Shown: in pieces, positions 33,428 through 47,192 of the stretch | How positions within the stretch are numbered: position 1 is the stretch's first letter | How the letters are laid out: every line of letters starts with the position of its first letter | NCBI RefSeq assembly: GCF_000219625.1 | Contig: NC_018216.1 | Span: 992,001 to 1,056,000, forward strand | Direction: 5' to 3' | Origin: Zymoseptoria tritici IPO323 | Lineage: Eukaryota > Ascomycota > Dothideomycetes > Mycosphaerellales > Mycosphaerellaceae | DNA length: 64,000 nucleotides | Program-made: the position numbers and the translations under genes | The notes under the pieces: model-generated | Database searches by the model: none | Told to the model about the DNA's origin: nothing | Seen by the model: only the letters and a program-made list of their open reading frames with translations

Positions 33428-34789
33428 ATGTTTTTAGAGTCGTCCGACTACGATAGCGCCGTTAATACGTAGTCTAAGGAAACGTTAAGCTAGCCTTTAT
33501 AGGACGCTTAGCCGTAGTTAACTCCGGTGCCCTCGTCGTCCTTAAAACGCCTTAAATCTACCCCTACGCTATTAGAGCAATACTCCGTCCTTATTACCTA
33601 TAGGGTAACCTTTAATAGTATTAAACTTAAGGATCTTAGCTATATATATACCGGTAACCGAGTACTACTCTAGGATATAGTTATAAAGGCAAGGGGTTTA
33701 GTAGCAAGGTATGTATAGTAGTATAGCCTTAAAAAGCGGCTTATTAATCGCTCTGTAGAGCTAACCGCTTATAAGTATAGCAAGGGCTAAGAGAAGGTAG
33801 ATATTAAATATAACGAGGATACTAGCATCCTAATATTTATAAGGGCATTAGATCTATATATTAGGCACTTCTTAGGTTACAACATAAGGCTCTTAATAAA
33901 CGAGAAGTAGTAGAACGTTAAGCTAAACGCTAGCTCTACGCTCGAGTCCGACGACCTTATACTATTAGAGCCTAGTTAAGAGCCGATACTATAGAAGGGA
34001 AGGAAGCTAGCTAATAACCGTTTAAAGGAGGCATTTATTACTACCGAGGGCATATTTAGTAAGTTGTTAGCTACTTATAAGTGCTATAATAGGCAGTATA
34101 GCACTAGTGCTAACAAGACTACATAGTAGATTAGCTGTCTATAGTTTCGTAGCTATTACTATAGCCTTAAGGCTAAGCACCTTATAGACTAGTATAATTA
34201 TATTAAAGCTAATACTACTACGAGGGATAACATGCCGCAGCACATCGTAGAGAACGTACTATAGATAAATAAGGATACTATAAGGGGCAAGAAGAAGGTA
34301 GTAGTTGTAGAGCCGCTAATAGCATAACACCCTTAACCGTAGCCGCCGCTATATTAGTTAATGCCGCTAATATAGCCTTAATAGCCTACCTTGCCGGTAG
34401 CTACCGCGGATACTTTATAACGTAGTAGTCTACTAGCCCCTACTATAAAGCAGGCTATAGATAATCTAACTAACGTTAAGAAGTACTGTTAATAGCTTAG
34501 TAAGAGGCAGCCGCCTATAGCCGAGCAGCTAAAGATAATTAGCGGTAACCTTGCTACTAACTTCTAGAGTATTACTATACTTAAGGAAGAGCCGGACTCG
34601 GTATTAGCTATTAATATAAAGGAGACTAGCATCCGGAGACAGCTATAGAACAAGGACAACATCTTAAAGTACGTTTACTTATTAGAGGCTATACTAGAGG
34701 CAGAGCTATAATATATAAAGCGGTAGAGGTTAAGGAAAACGGCGAATTTAGTAGCGTTAGTAGTAGAGTTATTATTAAAATTTTACTAA
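33428..34789 (+). pseudogene. RIP-damaged 454-codon frame of unknown family in element M
   Basis: From ATG 33428 the frame continues for 454 codons. Its only stops are TAG/TAA at positions expected from CAG, CAA and TGG, with no TGA and no change of frame. A further protein-like, Lys/Ala-rich frame lies directly upstream (about 33,060-33,416) and could be an earlier exon. The predicted protein is basic with Leu/Lys-rich helical stretches and a Pro/Gln-rich part near its middle-to-late third. No domain was recognised. It is opposite in strand to the transposase of the same nest. Confidence 0.5.
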
Positions 34790-35839
34790 GTTTAGAGTGT
34801 TTCCTCCTAAGCTAGCGCTTAACAACTACTACTCCGATTACCTTAATATTATAGTATGTTATAGCTAGAGTTATTCGCTCGGTACTCGTCTAAAATTTAT
34901 ATCGATTAACCGTCTAGTTATAATGTTATCGTCGTCGGTAGTATGTAAGGTTATTAAATGTCTTTAAATTCGCGCTTATATAAGCTAAAGTCGTACTCGC
35001 TAGCTAGTAAATTCTTACGTAGGCTATAACTCTATAACTACGCTACCGATTTATACTATTCTTTTTTTGCGCTTTACCGGAGATAGTAACCTTTAACTCT
35101 ATATAGTTATTATAATAATTATGCGATGCCTTTAAGGCGAGGTGTAGGTATAAAGTCGATATAAGTTCGCCGCCGCTAGCGATGTACTAGCTAGAGGACC
35201 CTAAATTTTAGCGCCGAATTCTACTTAGCACTAAACCTAATACTTTTTACTACGACCGCGCAACTATACTCCCTATACGTTAAAACAGAGGCACTCTATT
35301 ACTAAGATTAGTAGGAGCGCGCGCTATTAAAAAAGAAACGGAGTAAATCGACCGCGTAATAGTAAAGATATATATATCCCTAGTGTTTACGGATCGAGGG
35401 GTAAGAAATCCGAGCCGGATTTAAGAACCCTAAGAACCTTAAATTCTACGAATTTCGATATAACTAACTTATATTAATTATTATACTATAATAATACAAC
35501 TAAATTCGCTAGTTGTTTTTTTATATAGTAGTATAGAGCGTACGCTATGCGATAAATATTATTTAAAGACTATTTAATATATGCGTAACTACGCGGTATA
35601 GAATCTAGCTAAGAGCGGGTACTCCCGCTTCCCCGCGGAGGTAACAGATTTAGGGTTTAAGCCTTAAAGTTTATATACTTAGCAAATTATTACAACTACT
35701 AACGACTCTTTAAGTAGCAATATTACTACTACTACGACATATAAAAAATAAGCGAGCATAGAGGGCTTTAAGAGCAAGATAAGGGCTTTCGATTAAGCCT
35801 ACGATAATAGGAATCGGCTCGTTAGGGGATAAGATATTA
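34790..35839. other. Non-coding RIPed DNA in element M
   Basis: AT-rich TpA-heavy sequence without a continuous frame. Near 35,600-35,690 a hairpin-like GCGGGTACTCCCGC and a GGGTTTAAGCC are weakly tRNA-like but do not fold convincingly. Confidence 0.35.
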
Positions 35840-36748
35840 AGCTAGAGGGCTACCGCAATATATAATAGGCTTTAAACAACGCTATATAGTTAATCCCTCG
35901 ATCCTAATGCCGACAAGCTATACCTATAAACTCTATAAAACGAGGTATCTAGTCTACCTTACTATATGCCGGCATTAAGTCTACGTACTTCCTTATCTAA
36001 TGCTTTATAAGTCTAAACGTCTTCTTAATAGGGTTATAGTCTAGTAAATAGGGCGGAAGGAAGAGTAGCCGCACCCCTTATACTACACATATGTCTTATA
36101 TTATTAGTCGATCGTATGTTATATAGTTGTCTATAATAATAACACTACGTAGAGTAGGAAACCGTCTATAGCGTAGTAATACTAACGTCCTTATCTAGTC
36201 GATAAAGTCCTCGGAAGTAACACTACCTTATTTAATAAGCGGCTCGTCGAGGTATCTATCTATAGTATATACTAGAAGGATGCTAAACCGCTCTAAATAG
36301 TATAGGTGTTTAATATCTCTTACTAGTATGCCCTTCGGTGCCTATCCCCTTCTTCTTAATGCTACCTTATTACTATAATAGGTCTCGTCGACGTATACGA
36401 GCTAACTCGCGAGAAGCTACTAAATCTACGCTTAGAACATAGCCCTAGCGGTGTCGTCTCGCTAAGTAGTAGAGCGTGCTAACTACTTATTCGTAAAGTC
36501 TAAGTCGTTAAGGCATCGACTAATAGTGCACTTATATACCTATAAGCCGAATTATTTATATAGTAGCCCTTATAACTCCTTATACTAGAGCTATAGACGT
36601 TCGTATACGTAGTCGAGTAGGTAATCGCGATAGTGTAGCTCGATTAATCGTAGACGCCCTCCTTTAGGTAGAAAGACCGTACTAGTAGCATTAAATCGCT
36701 TAATTCTCCTATATATAGTACTTAAGGAGCCTCTCTTATTATTTAATA
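35840..36748 (-). pseudogene. DDE_3 (Tc1/IS630-type) transposase relic, C-terminal part
   Basis: Minus-strand translation shows VYVDETYYSNKVALRRRG followed by a RIPed Trp, then APKG, the classic first catalytic Asp region of this superfamily. SVIIIDN (second Asp) and YNPI(K/E)KTFRLIKH follow, the third Glu codon having become Lys. The N-terminal DNA-binding portion lies across Gypsy A2 at about 58,783-58,975. Many TAG/TAA stops. Confidence 0.75.
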
Positions 36749-36918
36749 TATAAGGGACTAGCGCCCTTTCTATAACACGTAGCGCAACCCCGTGCTTTGT
36801 CTTAGTAGCCTATATCCTTTTCTGCGCTTACCGCGAGGTTTTAGGCTACTTCCTTATCGAACTTGCTATATCTAACATAGACTCTAAACTCTCGTATATA
36901 TATTATTTACCCGTAACA
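36749..36918 (+). repeat. 5' LTR of Gypsy A2
   Basis: 170 bp. ATCGAACTT at 36,856-36,864 is complementary to AAGTTCGAT at 36,921-36,929, 2 nt past the LTR. Confidence 0.95.
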
Positions 36919-39900
36919 TTAAGTTCGATCTACTCGATACAACTCCTTCTATAAGCGATATAACGGACAATAGCGTAAATCCTTCGGGATCCGGTAACGT
37001 TAATCCGGAGGAGCCGAGTATACCTAATCTATAAATGTTCCTCTAGCAACTATATATACGTTAACATATAATGTAGGTAGAGCTAGAATATTAGCGGAAC
37101 GCTATTAATCGGGCGGAAGCCGAGCAGAATATACCGTAGCTAGTAGCCGAGACTAGAGGAGCCCTAGTAGATCTAGCGGCCCCTTCTATATACGACCTAA
37201 TTCGAGTACTAACTTAGGCGATCTCCGGTCGACTGGCCGCGGGCGACGACTTAAAACCCTTAGGCCCTAAGGGTTAGAAGCTAGCAGCCTAGGACGGGAA
37301 GTCGAGTACTTTCTAAGACTATCTACTATAGCTAAGAAGCTCCTTTCGAGTACGTGCCGGCCTTAAACTAACGCTCCCCGACCTATACTACTAGGACGCT
37401 ATCTACGACACCCTCCCTTATAAGGAGAGATCTCGTATACGTTATTTCTAGGAGTCGGGAGGAGCGAACGAAGTATAGGACCCCGAGGCTTTCTTTACGC
37501 GACTCGAAGAGGTCTTCGGCGATAGTAGAGAGGCCTTAAACGTACTAGAAGAGCTTATAAACCTCCGGTATAAACTTAGTTAGCTATAGTACGACTACTA
37601 GCTAAGATTTAACGATCTCCTACTTAGTACCGGCGGAGCGAGCTAGAAAGACAAGGTCTAGATTAGATACCTAAAACATACCTTTTCGAACCCCGCAAAG
37701 ACATATACTACCTCTATTATAAATATTAAGGACTATAACGATTATACAGAGGAGGTCGAGCGGGTAATAACTAATCTAGAGGCTACTAACTAGTTTAAGG
37801 CTACTAACAAAAAGTAGAAAGAGAAGAATAAGGATACTGTTTCTTCTATACTAGTAACTACGCGCCCTTAGGGTAGGAGCACCTCGAGAGTACGAGTAGA
37901 CGCCGATAAAGATACTATTATAACCCCGGCCTAGACGAGTAGGAATTGCTTAAGAAGCTAAGGAAGTGGGAATAGTTACGCTAGAAGGAAGTAGAGAGCA
38001 AAGTAGGTTAACGATATAGAAAGAGAGTAATGCCGATAGAAGAGACTCTACTTCTGCTATAGAGTAGATAGATACCGCATACGCGAATGTCCCTACGCTG
38101 TAGTAACGCTACCTACTAGAATAAACGCGGTCCGCGCGGGACCGGTTCTAGAGGACGATAAAGAGGAGTCGGATTCCGTAGAGACGGGAAAAGACTAACT
38201 CCTTCCCGAAGTGCTAGGGTAGGAGACGGTATAGCTATAGTAATAATAATAGGCTAGGAGGCGTTTAAGAGTAAGATAAACGGTACCCTAATCTATAGCG
38301 ACGTAGTCCTAGAAGAAACCTTCGGGACCTTCGCCCTAATCGACGAAGGATATTAATACTACGCTACTATTAACGGAGACCTAGCTAAAGGCCTCGGGCT
38401 TAGCTTAGTTAGCGATAAGAAGAGAGGCGTTATAGGCGCTACTACGTCTATACGTAACTTGTAGATTAAGGGAGTCGTCGCATTCCGGATAGGAGTAAGC
38501 GGATACACCTAGTTAGTATATACTTACGTCGTGCCTAACTTAGCCTTCCCTCTAATCCTCGGGAACCCCTAGAAGGCGTATAATAAGATCCGGACTATAC
38601 TAGAGGAACACCGGTTCTACTATAGTGTCGCTAACAAATAGGTAGAAGAAGGGAGGAACTATAAGGAGATTAAGGACTCCGGCAGCTTTGTAGCGGCTGC
38701 TATAGCTTTAGTTAAGGACGTTAAGAAGACCCTTTAGGATACTAAGAGGCTTATAACCCTCGCTATAGTAACGGTTTAGGATATCTAGAAGTCCTTAGAA
38801 GTAAAGGAGCCCCTAACGGACAAGTAGCTTAAGAGCAGGCTCCCCCTAGAGCTTTACAATATACTACCGCTATTTAGGACGCGGGAGGCCGATAAGCTCG
38901 CTCCTTATAGAGGGGATCTAGACTATAAGATTGCTCTCCGGCCGAATTCCGATAGTTTACTACCCCGCTTGCCTTAGGGCCCCTTATATAGCATATCTAA
39001 GGACGAACTCCTAGTCCTAAGAAAAGTTATCGATGCCCTACTAAAAAAGGGATATATCCGGCTAAGTTCCTCGGAGGCTGTAGCACTAGTACTTTTCGCT
39101 CGCAAACCGGGAGGGGGACTACGTTTCTACTATAACTATTAAGTACTAAACGCCCTAACGAAGTATAATAGGTACCTACTCCCGTTAGTTCCGGAGACCT
39201 TAAGGAACCTTACGGGCTTACGATAGCTTATAAAGGTTAACGTTATAGCCGCCTTCTATTATATTCGTATAGTAGCTAGCGAAGAGTATAAGACAGCCTT
39301 CTACACTAAATTTAGTCTATTCGAGTAGTTAGTATGCCTGTTTAGTCTATCTAGGGCACTAGCGACTTTCTAGCGGTTTATTAACAATTTATTACGGGAA
39401 TATCTAGACGACTTTGCATTAGTATATAGTAATAATATAATTATCTACTCCGATAGTACGCTCGAGGATTACTACTAGAAGGTTTATATAGTCCTCCGGG
39501 CCCTTTAGGATAGGGGCCTATACCTAGACCTAGGAAAGTGCGCTTTCGTATAAAAGACCGTTAAGTACCTAGGGTTTATCGTTTATACCGACGGAAAAGG
39601 TGTAGGACCTAACCCTAAGAAGACTCGAGTAGTAGAAGACTAGAAGGCACTACGAACATAAAAGAAGGTTCGAAGGTTCCTAGGTTTTACTAACTACTAT
39701 AGGATATTTATCTCTAACTACTCTAAGATCGCCGCTCCCTTAACTACGCTTACTAGGAAGGGAACGCTATTCTCCTAAGGAGAGCTTAAGGAGGAAGCAT
39801 TCGAGAAGTTAAAGGGGAAGTATTATAAGGCTCTAGTACTTATATACTAGGACCCGGGGCTTCCTACGTTCCTAGAGACGGATTATAGCAGGTTCGCGAT

Positions 39901-40572
39901 TAGAGGCGCGCTCCTATAAGAAGCGAACAGTGTCCTAAAGCTAGTAGGCTTCTTTTTATAGAAGCTTAATAAGGCCGAGATTAACTACGATATTTATAAT
40001 AAGGAGATATTAGTAGTAGTGTCCTACCTAAAATTCTAGGCACCTAAGCTAAAGACGTATAGTCCCTTTACTATTTAGACGGACTATAAGAACCTAGAGT
40101 ACTTTATAACGAAGAGGTAGCTAAGTAAGAGGTAGATTCGATAGTTTAAGACTGTTACTTTGTTCTAGTTTAAACTTGTATACCGACCGGGGACCGAAGT
40201 AATTATACCGGACGCACTTTCTTATAAGGAGTAGGACACTCTAGGCAAGGATAATAAGATATTACAGTTTAGGAGGTTCCTAGAACCTAATCTAGCCCTA
40301 AATTAGCCGGCGGCCGGAGGGGAAAGGAAGGTAGTAGCTAATAACCTATCGGCTACGTCTATCTAACTCTGCTACCTATAAGCTATACTAATATAGCTAG
40401 TAGCTTTAGAGCCGAATTCCGATAGTAAGGACGCGGCTATAGCAGGACCCTTTTAGGATAGCGAGTTAAATAAACTATAGGGTCCGACTTTAAAAAAGGA
40501 CACCTAATATTAGACGGTAATCTACGCCGTTAAGGACGGATCCCGGGCTATTCTACCGGATCTAAAGGTTAA

Positions 40573-40787
40573 TGTCACATCTGCCTCCGCCGAATACCGA
40601 CAATCGGCATCTAATCCCCTGCCTTAGCGGCATATGCACCCCTACTAGGGCCTTTTAAGCTCGTTTAAGCTAGATTGCGCCTGTAGTATAAGGATACATA
40701 GAATCTCCTCCTTCCGAGAGAGTATCGAATCGAGTCTGCTCTAAAGTAATTCATACTGCTACTCTATTCTTAACTGCACTTTTTACA
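40573..40787 (+). repeat. 5' LTR of Gypsy B
   Basis: 215 bp. ATCGAATCG at 40,724-40,732 is complementary to CGATTCGAT at 40,790-40,798, 2 nt past the LTR. Confidence 0.95.
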
Positions 40788-40839
40788 TACGATTCGATCT
40801 ACCCTACAGCACGACGAATTACTTCCGAGATAGCTTCGT

Positions 40840-43800
40840 CTCGTCCCGGCCTATTAGGGAGCAAGAGCACCCGTTGCCGTACGAACGAACCCGCTAACGA
40901 CCCGGAGACTATAGAAACCTCTACTTAGACTGCCGTTAGCGACGACGAAGACGCCGAAGGCGGGCCTAAAAACCTAGAAGAACCTATCGGGCACTAGGAT
41001 GCCGCTAACGAGGGCAAAGAAGAACCGGAGAACCCTCTATAGGAAGAAGACACTCTACCTAAGGGAGAGGAAGACAATATTAATAAATAAATCCGTAAGG
41101 AAGAGGCCGCTACCGCCAGACAGGAGCGCCTCCTCTAGCTTAGCCTTCTCTAGGTACGTAATAAGGCTATAAGGGACCGCATTGCCTAGGTACAGAACGG
41201 ATCTATCCCTACTATCCTACCCGATGCCCTAGTTCGGCTATCTATCCCTAAGAACGCGCTCCTAAAGGCCCGGAATCCCTATATCTTCGAGGGAAAGAAC
41301 CGCGCCGACTAGGAATAGTAGTAGGAAGATATTAACCGAGCAATTAACTAGGCTAGTATAGCTACCGACGAAGAAAAGATAGAATTCGCTAAAGAATAGA
41401 TAGCGAGACCCTAAAAGCAGTACTAGAAGCGCTACCTTCTCGACAAGGCACCTATTTGGCTAACATAGAGCGATATGCAGCTCGTAATACTAGATTCTAT
41501 AGGTACAAAAGACGAACGCACCTAAAGAGCTATAGACAACATTAAAGAGGCTAAATAGGGCAATAGGATCCTAACCGGGCTAATAAACTACCTAAAAGAA
41601 TAGTAGGATAAGATCGGTTGTACCGACATTCCTAGGATAATCTATAAATTTAAGGGAGCTCTTACCCCGGCGGTTAGAAACAGGCTCGAACAGGGCTAAG
41701 TTACCCTTACGACCCTCGTAGATATAGAGGAACGAGCTAACATATCGTACCGACAGATATAGGAATTTAACAAAAAGCGCTTAGTAAAGACTTCTATCGA
41801 CGAGACTAACGGAAGGCGCCTAAACAAAAACAACAAGCCCCCGAGTAGGCCGAGAAGGGCTAAAACCCCCCCGAAGGCGGCTAATAAGGAGAAGTCGGCT
41901 ACCGCCTGCTAGACATATAGCAAAGAGGGCTACCGGTACTAGGAATGCCCTAACAAGGACTAGTCGGGAAAAGGGAGAGCCCGTAGTAGATCTCCTCTAA
42001 TCGCTACGGGTTAAGTCTAGTACTTAGAGGCCTAAAGAAAGGCTGCCGAGCTAGGAGGAATTCCCCAAACTACGAGGGAAGGGCTAATACGCCTTAAAGT
42101 AGAGATGCAGGGTCCTAATAGGACTAAGACACTCCGAGTACTGCTCGATTACAGAGCGCAAAGCAACTTTATAGACAATATAGCAGCTAAAGAGCTAGGC
42201 CTAAGCCCCGAGTTAGGGCAAACGGCCTAATACGTAGTACTAAACGGCTAGAGGATAGCTATTTAGGGAGAATGCCGCGTCCCGTTTAAAGTAACGGACA
42301 CTTAAGGACACACAAGAGGATATATAGAAACCTTCGCAGTCGGAAGAATCCACGGGTTCTAACTAGTCCTCGGCATGCCCTAGCTAGAACGATAGAACCC
42401 GAGGGTAAACTTTATCCGCAAAAGCGTTACCTAAAAGGGGACGAAAGGTAGACAATAGAGACCGGTTAGGCTCGTCTTACCTAAAGAGTTCTAGAAGGAC
42501 GCCTCCGGCATCCCTTCGGGGCGCGTTTAGGCCCTTGCCGCTTAACGCACAGACGACGCGCCAAAAGAACCGGAACTTCTAAGCGAATTCTCGGATTTCG
42601 CGGACGTTTTCGTAGAAGGAAACGAGTCCCTTCTCCCTAAGACAGGGCCGAATAAGCTTAGTATCGACCTCGAAGAAGGCAAGGAGGCCCTATACAGCCT
42701 ATTGTACAACCTCTCTATAACAGAACTAGAGACTCTGCGCAACTACCTTGCCGACAGCCTAGAGAAGGGGTAGATCCGCCCCTTAACCTCCCTAGCGGGG
42801 GTAGGCATCCTCTTTGTAAAGAAAAAGGACGGTAGCCTACGTCTGTGCGTCGACTATAGGGCCCTTAATACCGTTACTATTAAGAATAGACACGCCCTGC
42901 CCCTCGTCTAGGAATCTCTGGACTAGTTAGCGCCGGCAAAGTTCTTTACAAAGCTAGATATACGAGACGCGTACTATCGCATCCGAATTAAGGAGAGTAA
43001 CTAGTAGAAAACTGCCTTTTGGACGAGGTATAGCTACTTTGAGTATACTGTAGTCCCGTTTAGGCTAACTAACGCCCTAGTAGTGTTCTAAGGATACATA
43101 AACCACGCCCTCCGGGGCCTGCTAGACTACTGTGTTATAGTATACCTCGACGATATCTTAATATACTTACAAGACGCCGAAAGCTACAAGAAACACGTTA
43201 GGATAGTCCTCGAGAGACTCAGAAGACACCGACTCTTTGCTAAACTGTTAAAGTGCGAGTTCTTTAAGCAGCAAGTCGGCTACCTTAGGTTCGTAGTAAC
43301 CCTAAAAGGGGTCGAAATAGAGGTAGAAAGGATCTAAGCTATCGCTAACTAGCCCCTTCCGGCCTTAGTTAGGGACATTCGCATCTTTATCGGATTTGCG
43401 AACTACTACCGCTAGTTTATTAAGGGATTCTCCCGCATAGCTAGCCTACTAAACCGCTTAACAGAGAGAGGCCTAAATAGTACTAAAGGAGGACACCGAC
43501 AGAGAAAGGAGGAATTAGTTCCCCTCGAACTCCTACCTAACGCAGTACAAGCATTCTAGTAGTTAAAGACTAGGTTTATTAAAGCGCCTATCTTGCGGCA
43601 TTTCGACCTAAAACTGCCTATCTACGTCGTAATAGATGCTTCTAGGTTCGCCGTCGGGGTAGTACTATCCTAACCGCATAAAACGGAGGGCAAAATGCAC
43701 TAGCACCTAGTAGCCTTCTTCTCTAGTAAGATAAACGCGGCCGAAAGGAACTATAACATATACAATTAAGAGCTCCTCGCTATAGTCGAGGCCTTTAAGC

Positions 43801-45770
43801 ACTAGAGACACTACGTTAAGGGAGCTTCGCACTAAATTAAGGTCTTAACGGACTATTATAACCTAAAATAGTTTATAACAACTAAGCAACTAAGCCGAAG
43901 ATAGGCAAGATAGGCAGAGCAGCTGTTAAACGTCGACTTCCGCATAACGTACAACCCGGGGTCGCTTAATGCCGCCGCGGACGGAGTAAGCAGACGCCTA
44001 GACTTAGAAGATAGGGACTACTCGGGACGGTAGATTAACGAAAGCGACAGTGCTCCTACATTAGATACCCTTCGGCACTAACTAGGTCTGTCTAAGGGAA
44101 TAACAGCCGAATCTAGCCCCGTTCGGTCTATAATAGCAGTTATAACCTACTATCTGCAGCTCGCTAGGACCTACTATAGCAAAACGTATATAATAGCGAG
44201 CACTCTAATAGAAGAATTATTAGACTCCCTACTAATTAATACAATACGCGAAAGCCTAAAACATAACCCTATAGTATCGACAGTCGAACTAGCTATAAAT
44301 AACCCGGATCCGCCGGAATAGACCTAAAGGTAGGCTATATAAGGCGAATTCCTCTTCTACGAACGGAAACTGTATGTGCCTATAGGCCTAGTACGCCTAG
44401 CAGCTCTCCGCTAGTGCTATAACGATCCCCTAGCTAGCCACTTTGGTTTTAAACGGACCCTAGAGCTGTTGCAACGGTCGTTCTACTAGCTAGACATAAG
44501 AAAATACGTTAAGGACTACGTAAACAGCTACTAGACATACAATAGGGCGAAGCTACGGCGACATAGCCTATATAGAGAACTCTATGTAGAAGCTCTACTA
44601 AACGGGCCCTAGGAGGACCTAACATTGGATTTTATTACTGATCTGCCCCTAAGTACGTTTATAGGGCATATATACGACTTAATCCTCGTCGTTATAGACA
44701 GGTGGTCTAAAATAGCCTACTACATTCTAGTACGGAAGGACATTAATGCCGAAACCCTCGCGGAGGTCTTCCTAAGAGAAATCTTCCGCCTTTACGGAAC
44801 TCCTAAGTTAATTACGTCCGACAGAGGACTAATCCTTATATCTAAGTTCTGGAGCACGCTTTGCTACTACCTTAGGGTCCGAAGGGGCCTAAGCACCGCA
44901 TATTACCCCTAAACGGACGGTTAGACGGAACGTTAGAACTAAACGCTAGAGCAATACCTACGAGTATACTACAACTACGAACAGGACAACTAGGCATAGA
45001 TGCTATCGGTAGCCGAATTCTCTTACAACGATAGCGTTTATACGATAATAGGGGTAACACTATTCTAAGCATATAACGTTCGCGATCTAATTGCCGCTAG
45101 ATAGCCCGACCTGCCCTAATTAGAGGGCAAAGCTCCTAGTACGGCGGAAATAGCGCACAGAGTAATCGGCCTATAGAAAACGCTACATAAAAGACTAGCT
45201 ACGTTATAGGAGAGACACGCACGATACTACAATGCTCGCAAAACTACGAAAATATATAAGGTTAGCGACCGTATATACCTCTCTACTCGATATTTAAAGT
45301 CTATCCGGCCGTCGGAAAAGCTCGATTACAAGTATGTTAGCCTATATAGGATTAAGCGAGTCGTAAACGACGTCGCGTATACGCTAGAACTGCCGGAAAC
45401 GATAAATATCCATCCTATGTTCTACATCTCCCTACTAGAGGAGGAAAAACCTGCCAAAATCACCGAACGGGCCTAGAATAGCCTAAAGGAGATCTAATTA
45501 GAGGAACCTAACGTTTACATAGTAGACAAGATCCTAAAGCGTAAGAAACAACATAGCAGATAGATGTACAGGATCGCGTAGAAGGGCTGGCCCGCATCTA
45601 AAAACACTTAGGAACCTACGACTTACATTAGCCCTACTACGATAAGAGCATTTAATAGAAGCACGGGAGGTACTAAGGGCGGTAGACTAGCACGATAGAT
45701 ATATAAACGCGTTATTAGTCACTATTAAGGCCCAAAAGACACTAGTTAACACTACATAGACTCCTTAGTC
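40840..45770 (+). pseudogene. gag-pol relic of Gypsy B
   Basis: Gag ends with a damaged zinc knuckle (about 41,910-41,955). A protease-like LLDYRAQSNFID lies near 42,145. Reverse transcriptase spans about 42,780-43,440 with intact YLDDILIY at about 43,139. RNase H (about 43,600-44,000) is followed by integrase (about 44,400-45,120). The integrase includes an uninterrupted 95-codon stretch at 44,625-44,912 with MDFITDLPLS and LITSDRG. A chromodomain-like region (KGWPASKNT) lies at about 45,500-45,640. TAG/TAA stops elsewhere make it dead. Confidence 0.85.
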
Positions 45771-46989
45771 CGGTTCCTAGTTACCTAAAAATTTTCTCTA
45801 CCTTAGAAGAATTTTAATCTAATAAAATCCTGGGGGGGGGAAATTAGGGGCTAAATAGGCCCCTAAGGACGACATTATTACATAATAAGAGACAATCGAG
45901 CACAGTAAAGTTATTTTAATTCCATCTAATCTATAAGTCGCTAAGTCGTAGTAAAAAGAAACAACCCGGGCGTTACCGCGCCTATTAGTCCTAAAACGAG
46001 CCTAAAAGAGGCCAAAAGAGACAAAAGAAATACGAAAAAGCGCTTACATGCTTATTCCTTAGGCTTAAGGTCCCTAGAGAGGTCGTACTCGGTCGGACAG
46101 AGCACTCCCTCTACAACGGAGGCCTTCGAGCCCTTCTTAGCGCCTATATAGGTATAGACAGTGTCTAGAGCGGCCGAAAGGGCCCGAACGCGACGCCTTA
46201 GGCAGTCCTCGGTAGATCCTTAGGCTAGAATAAGTCGCTTGCGGGGGGTATTAGGCACGTCTTTACCCTATTAGGGTTAGTAGGGCACTTTTGGGCAAGA
46301 AGGGACCTAAATACTTATAAGCTCCCTCTTTCGCTTTACAGCCTCCTTAGCGAGCAACTTCTCGCGCTTTCCGAACATAAGCGGTCCCTTCTAGTCGAAT
46401 TCGGCCTTGCCTTAGTACAGATAGAGGCCGTTAACACTAGTAAAGGAGTTAAAGCGCCTAAAAGGGGGTTAACGGAGCTAAACAGACCCGAACTAACCAC
46501 ACATACCCCTAAATGCGCACGTAGACCGCCTTATAGGCCGCACAAGCCGCCGTAGCTATCGCTCCGGTACTATCGGCAGCAATAGCGGCCCTATGGAGCT
46601 TATTAGCCCTCGTGATGTCGCCTTTAACTAGTTCCGGCATCTTTTGACTATATTAGCCCCCGAAAGCCCCCTTTTGAACCTGTACATACCTAGAAACAAT
46701 CGCGGTTGGAGCAATTGTGACACTTTAGGTAATATTCGTCCTCATTATTAGTTGCCTACTTATCCAGCGATTCGCGCGCAAAGAGGCAGAACTAGGCCAA
46801 ATCGGCCTTGTTTGTGGGCTTATTAAGGTAGTTAACGCACGGATTGCCCTTAAAGATGCCGTTGGCGGCGAATTGCTTGCGTTAGGTCGCGATAGAGGCG
46901 GGTTGCGTTATAATAGGCTCGTTCGGTCGCGGATAGGGTCGTTTGGTAAGAATAGCGGTTTTTCGATAAAAGTCGAGGTCGTCTGGTAG

Positions 46990-47192
46990 TGTAGCGGGGA
47001 AACATGCACCTACGGCTATACCTCGGGAACCGACAATATAGATAGCGGCGTCCTTTCCTCATCCTTCTTCTTCCTTAGTTAGACAACCTTTGTAGCCTCT
47101 ACTTCTACGTATATCCGGTATATACACACTCGTTGCGCACTACTACTACTCGCACAAGGCGCGACAGGAACACAAGATGTTCCCCGCCGATA
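46990..47192 (+). repeat. 5' LTR of element C
   Basis: 203 bp, starts TGTAGCGGGGAAACAT and ends GATGTTCCCCGCCGATA, so the ends form a short inverted repeat. Confidence 0.93.

Noticed and set aside
35600..35690. Possible tRNA gene
   Set aside because: Only a hairpin and a weak B-box-like string are present; no cloverleaf could be drawn.
44625..44912. Open 95-codon integrase-like frame as a separate gene
   Set aside because: It is just the least damaged stretch of the Gypsy B integrase; flanking sequence continues the domain with RIP stops.
46850..47062. 70-codon minus-strand frame
   Set aside because: It crosses the element C LTR boundary and is out of phase with the protein-like antisense gene of Gypsy B.
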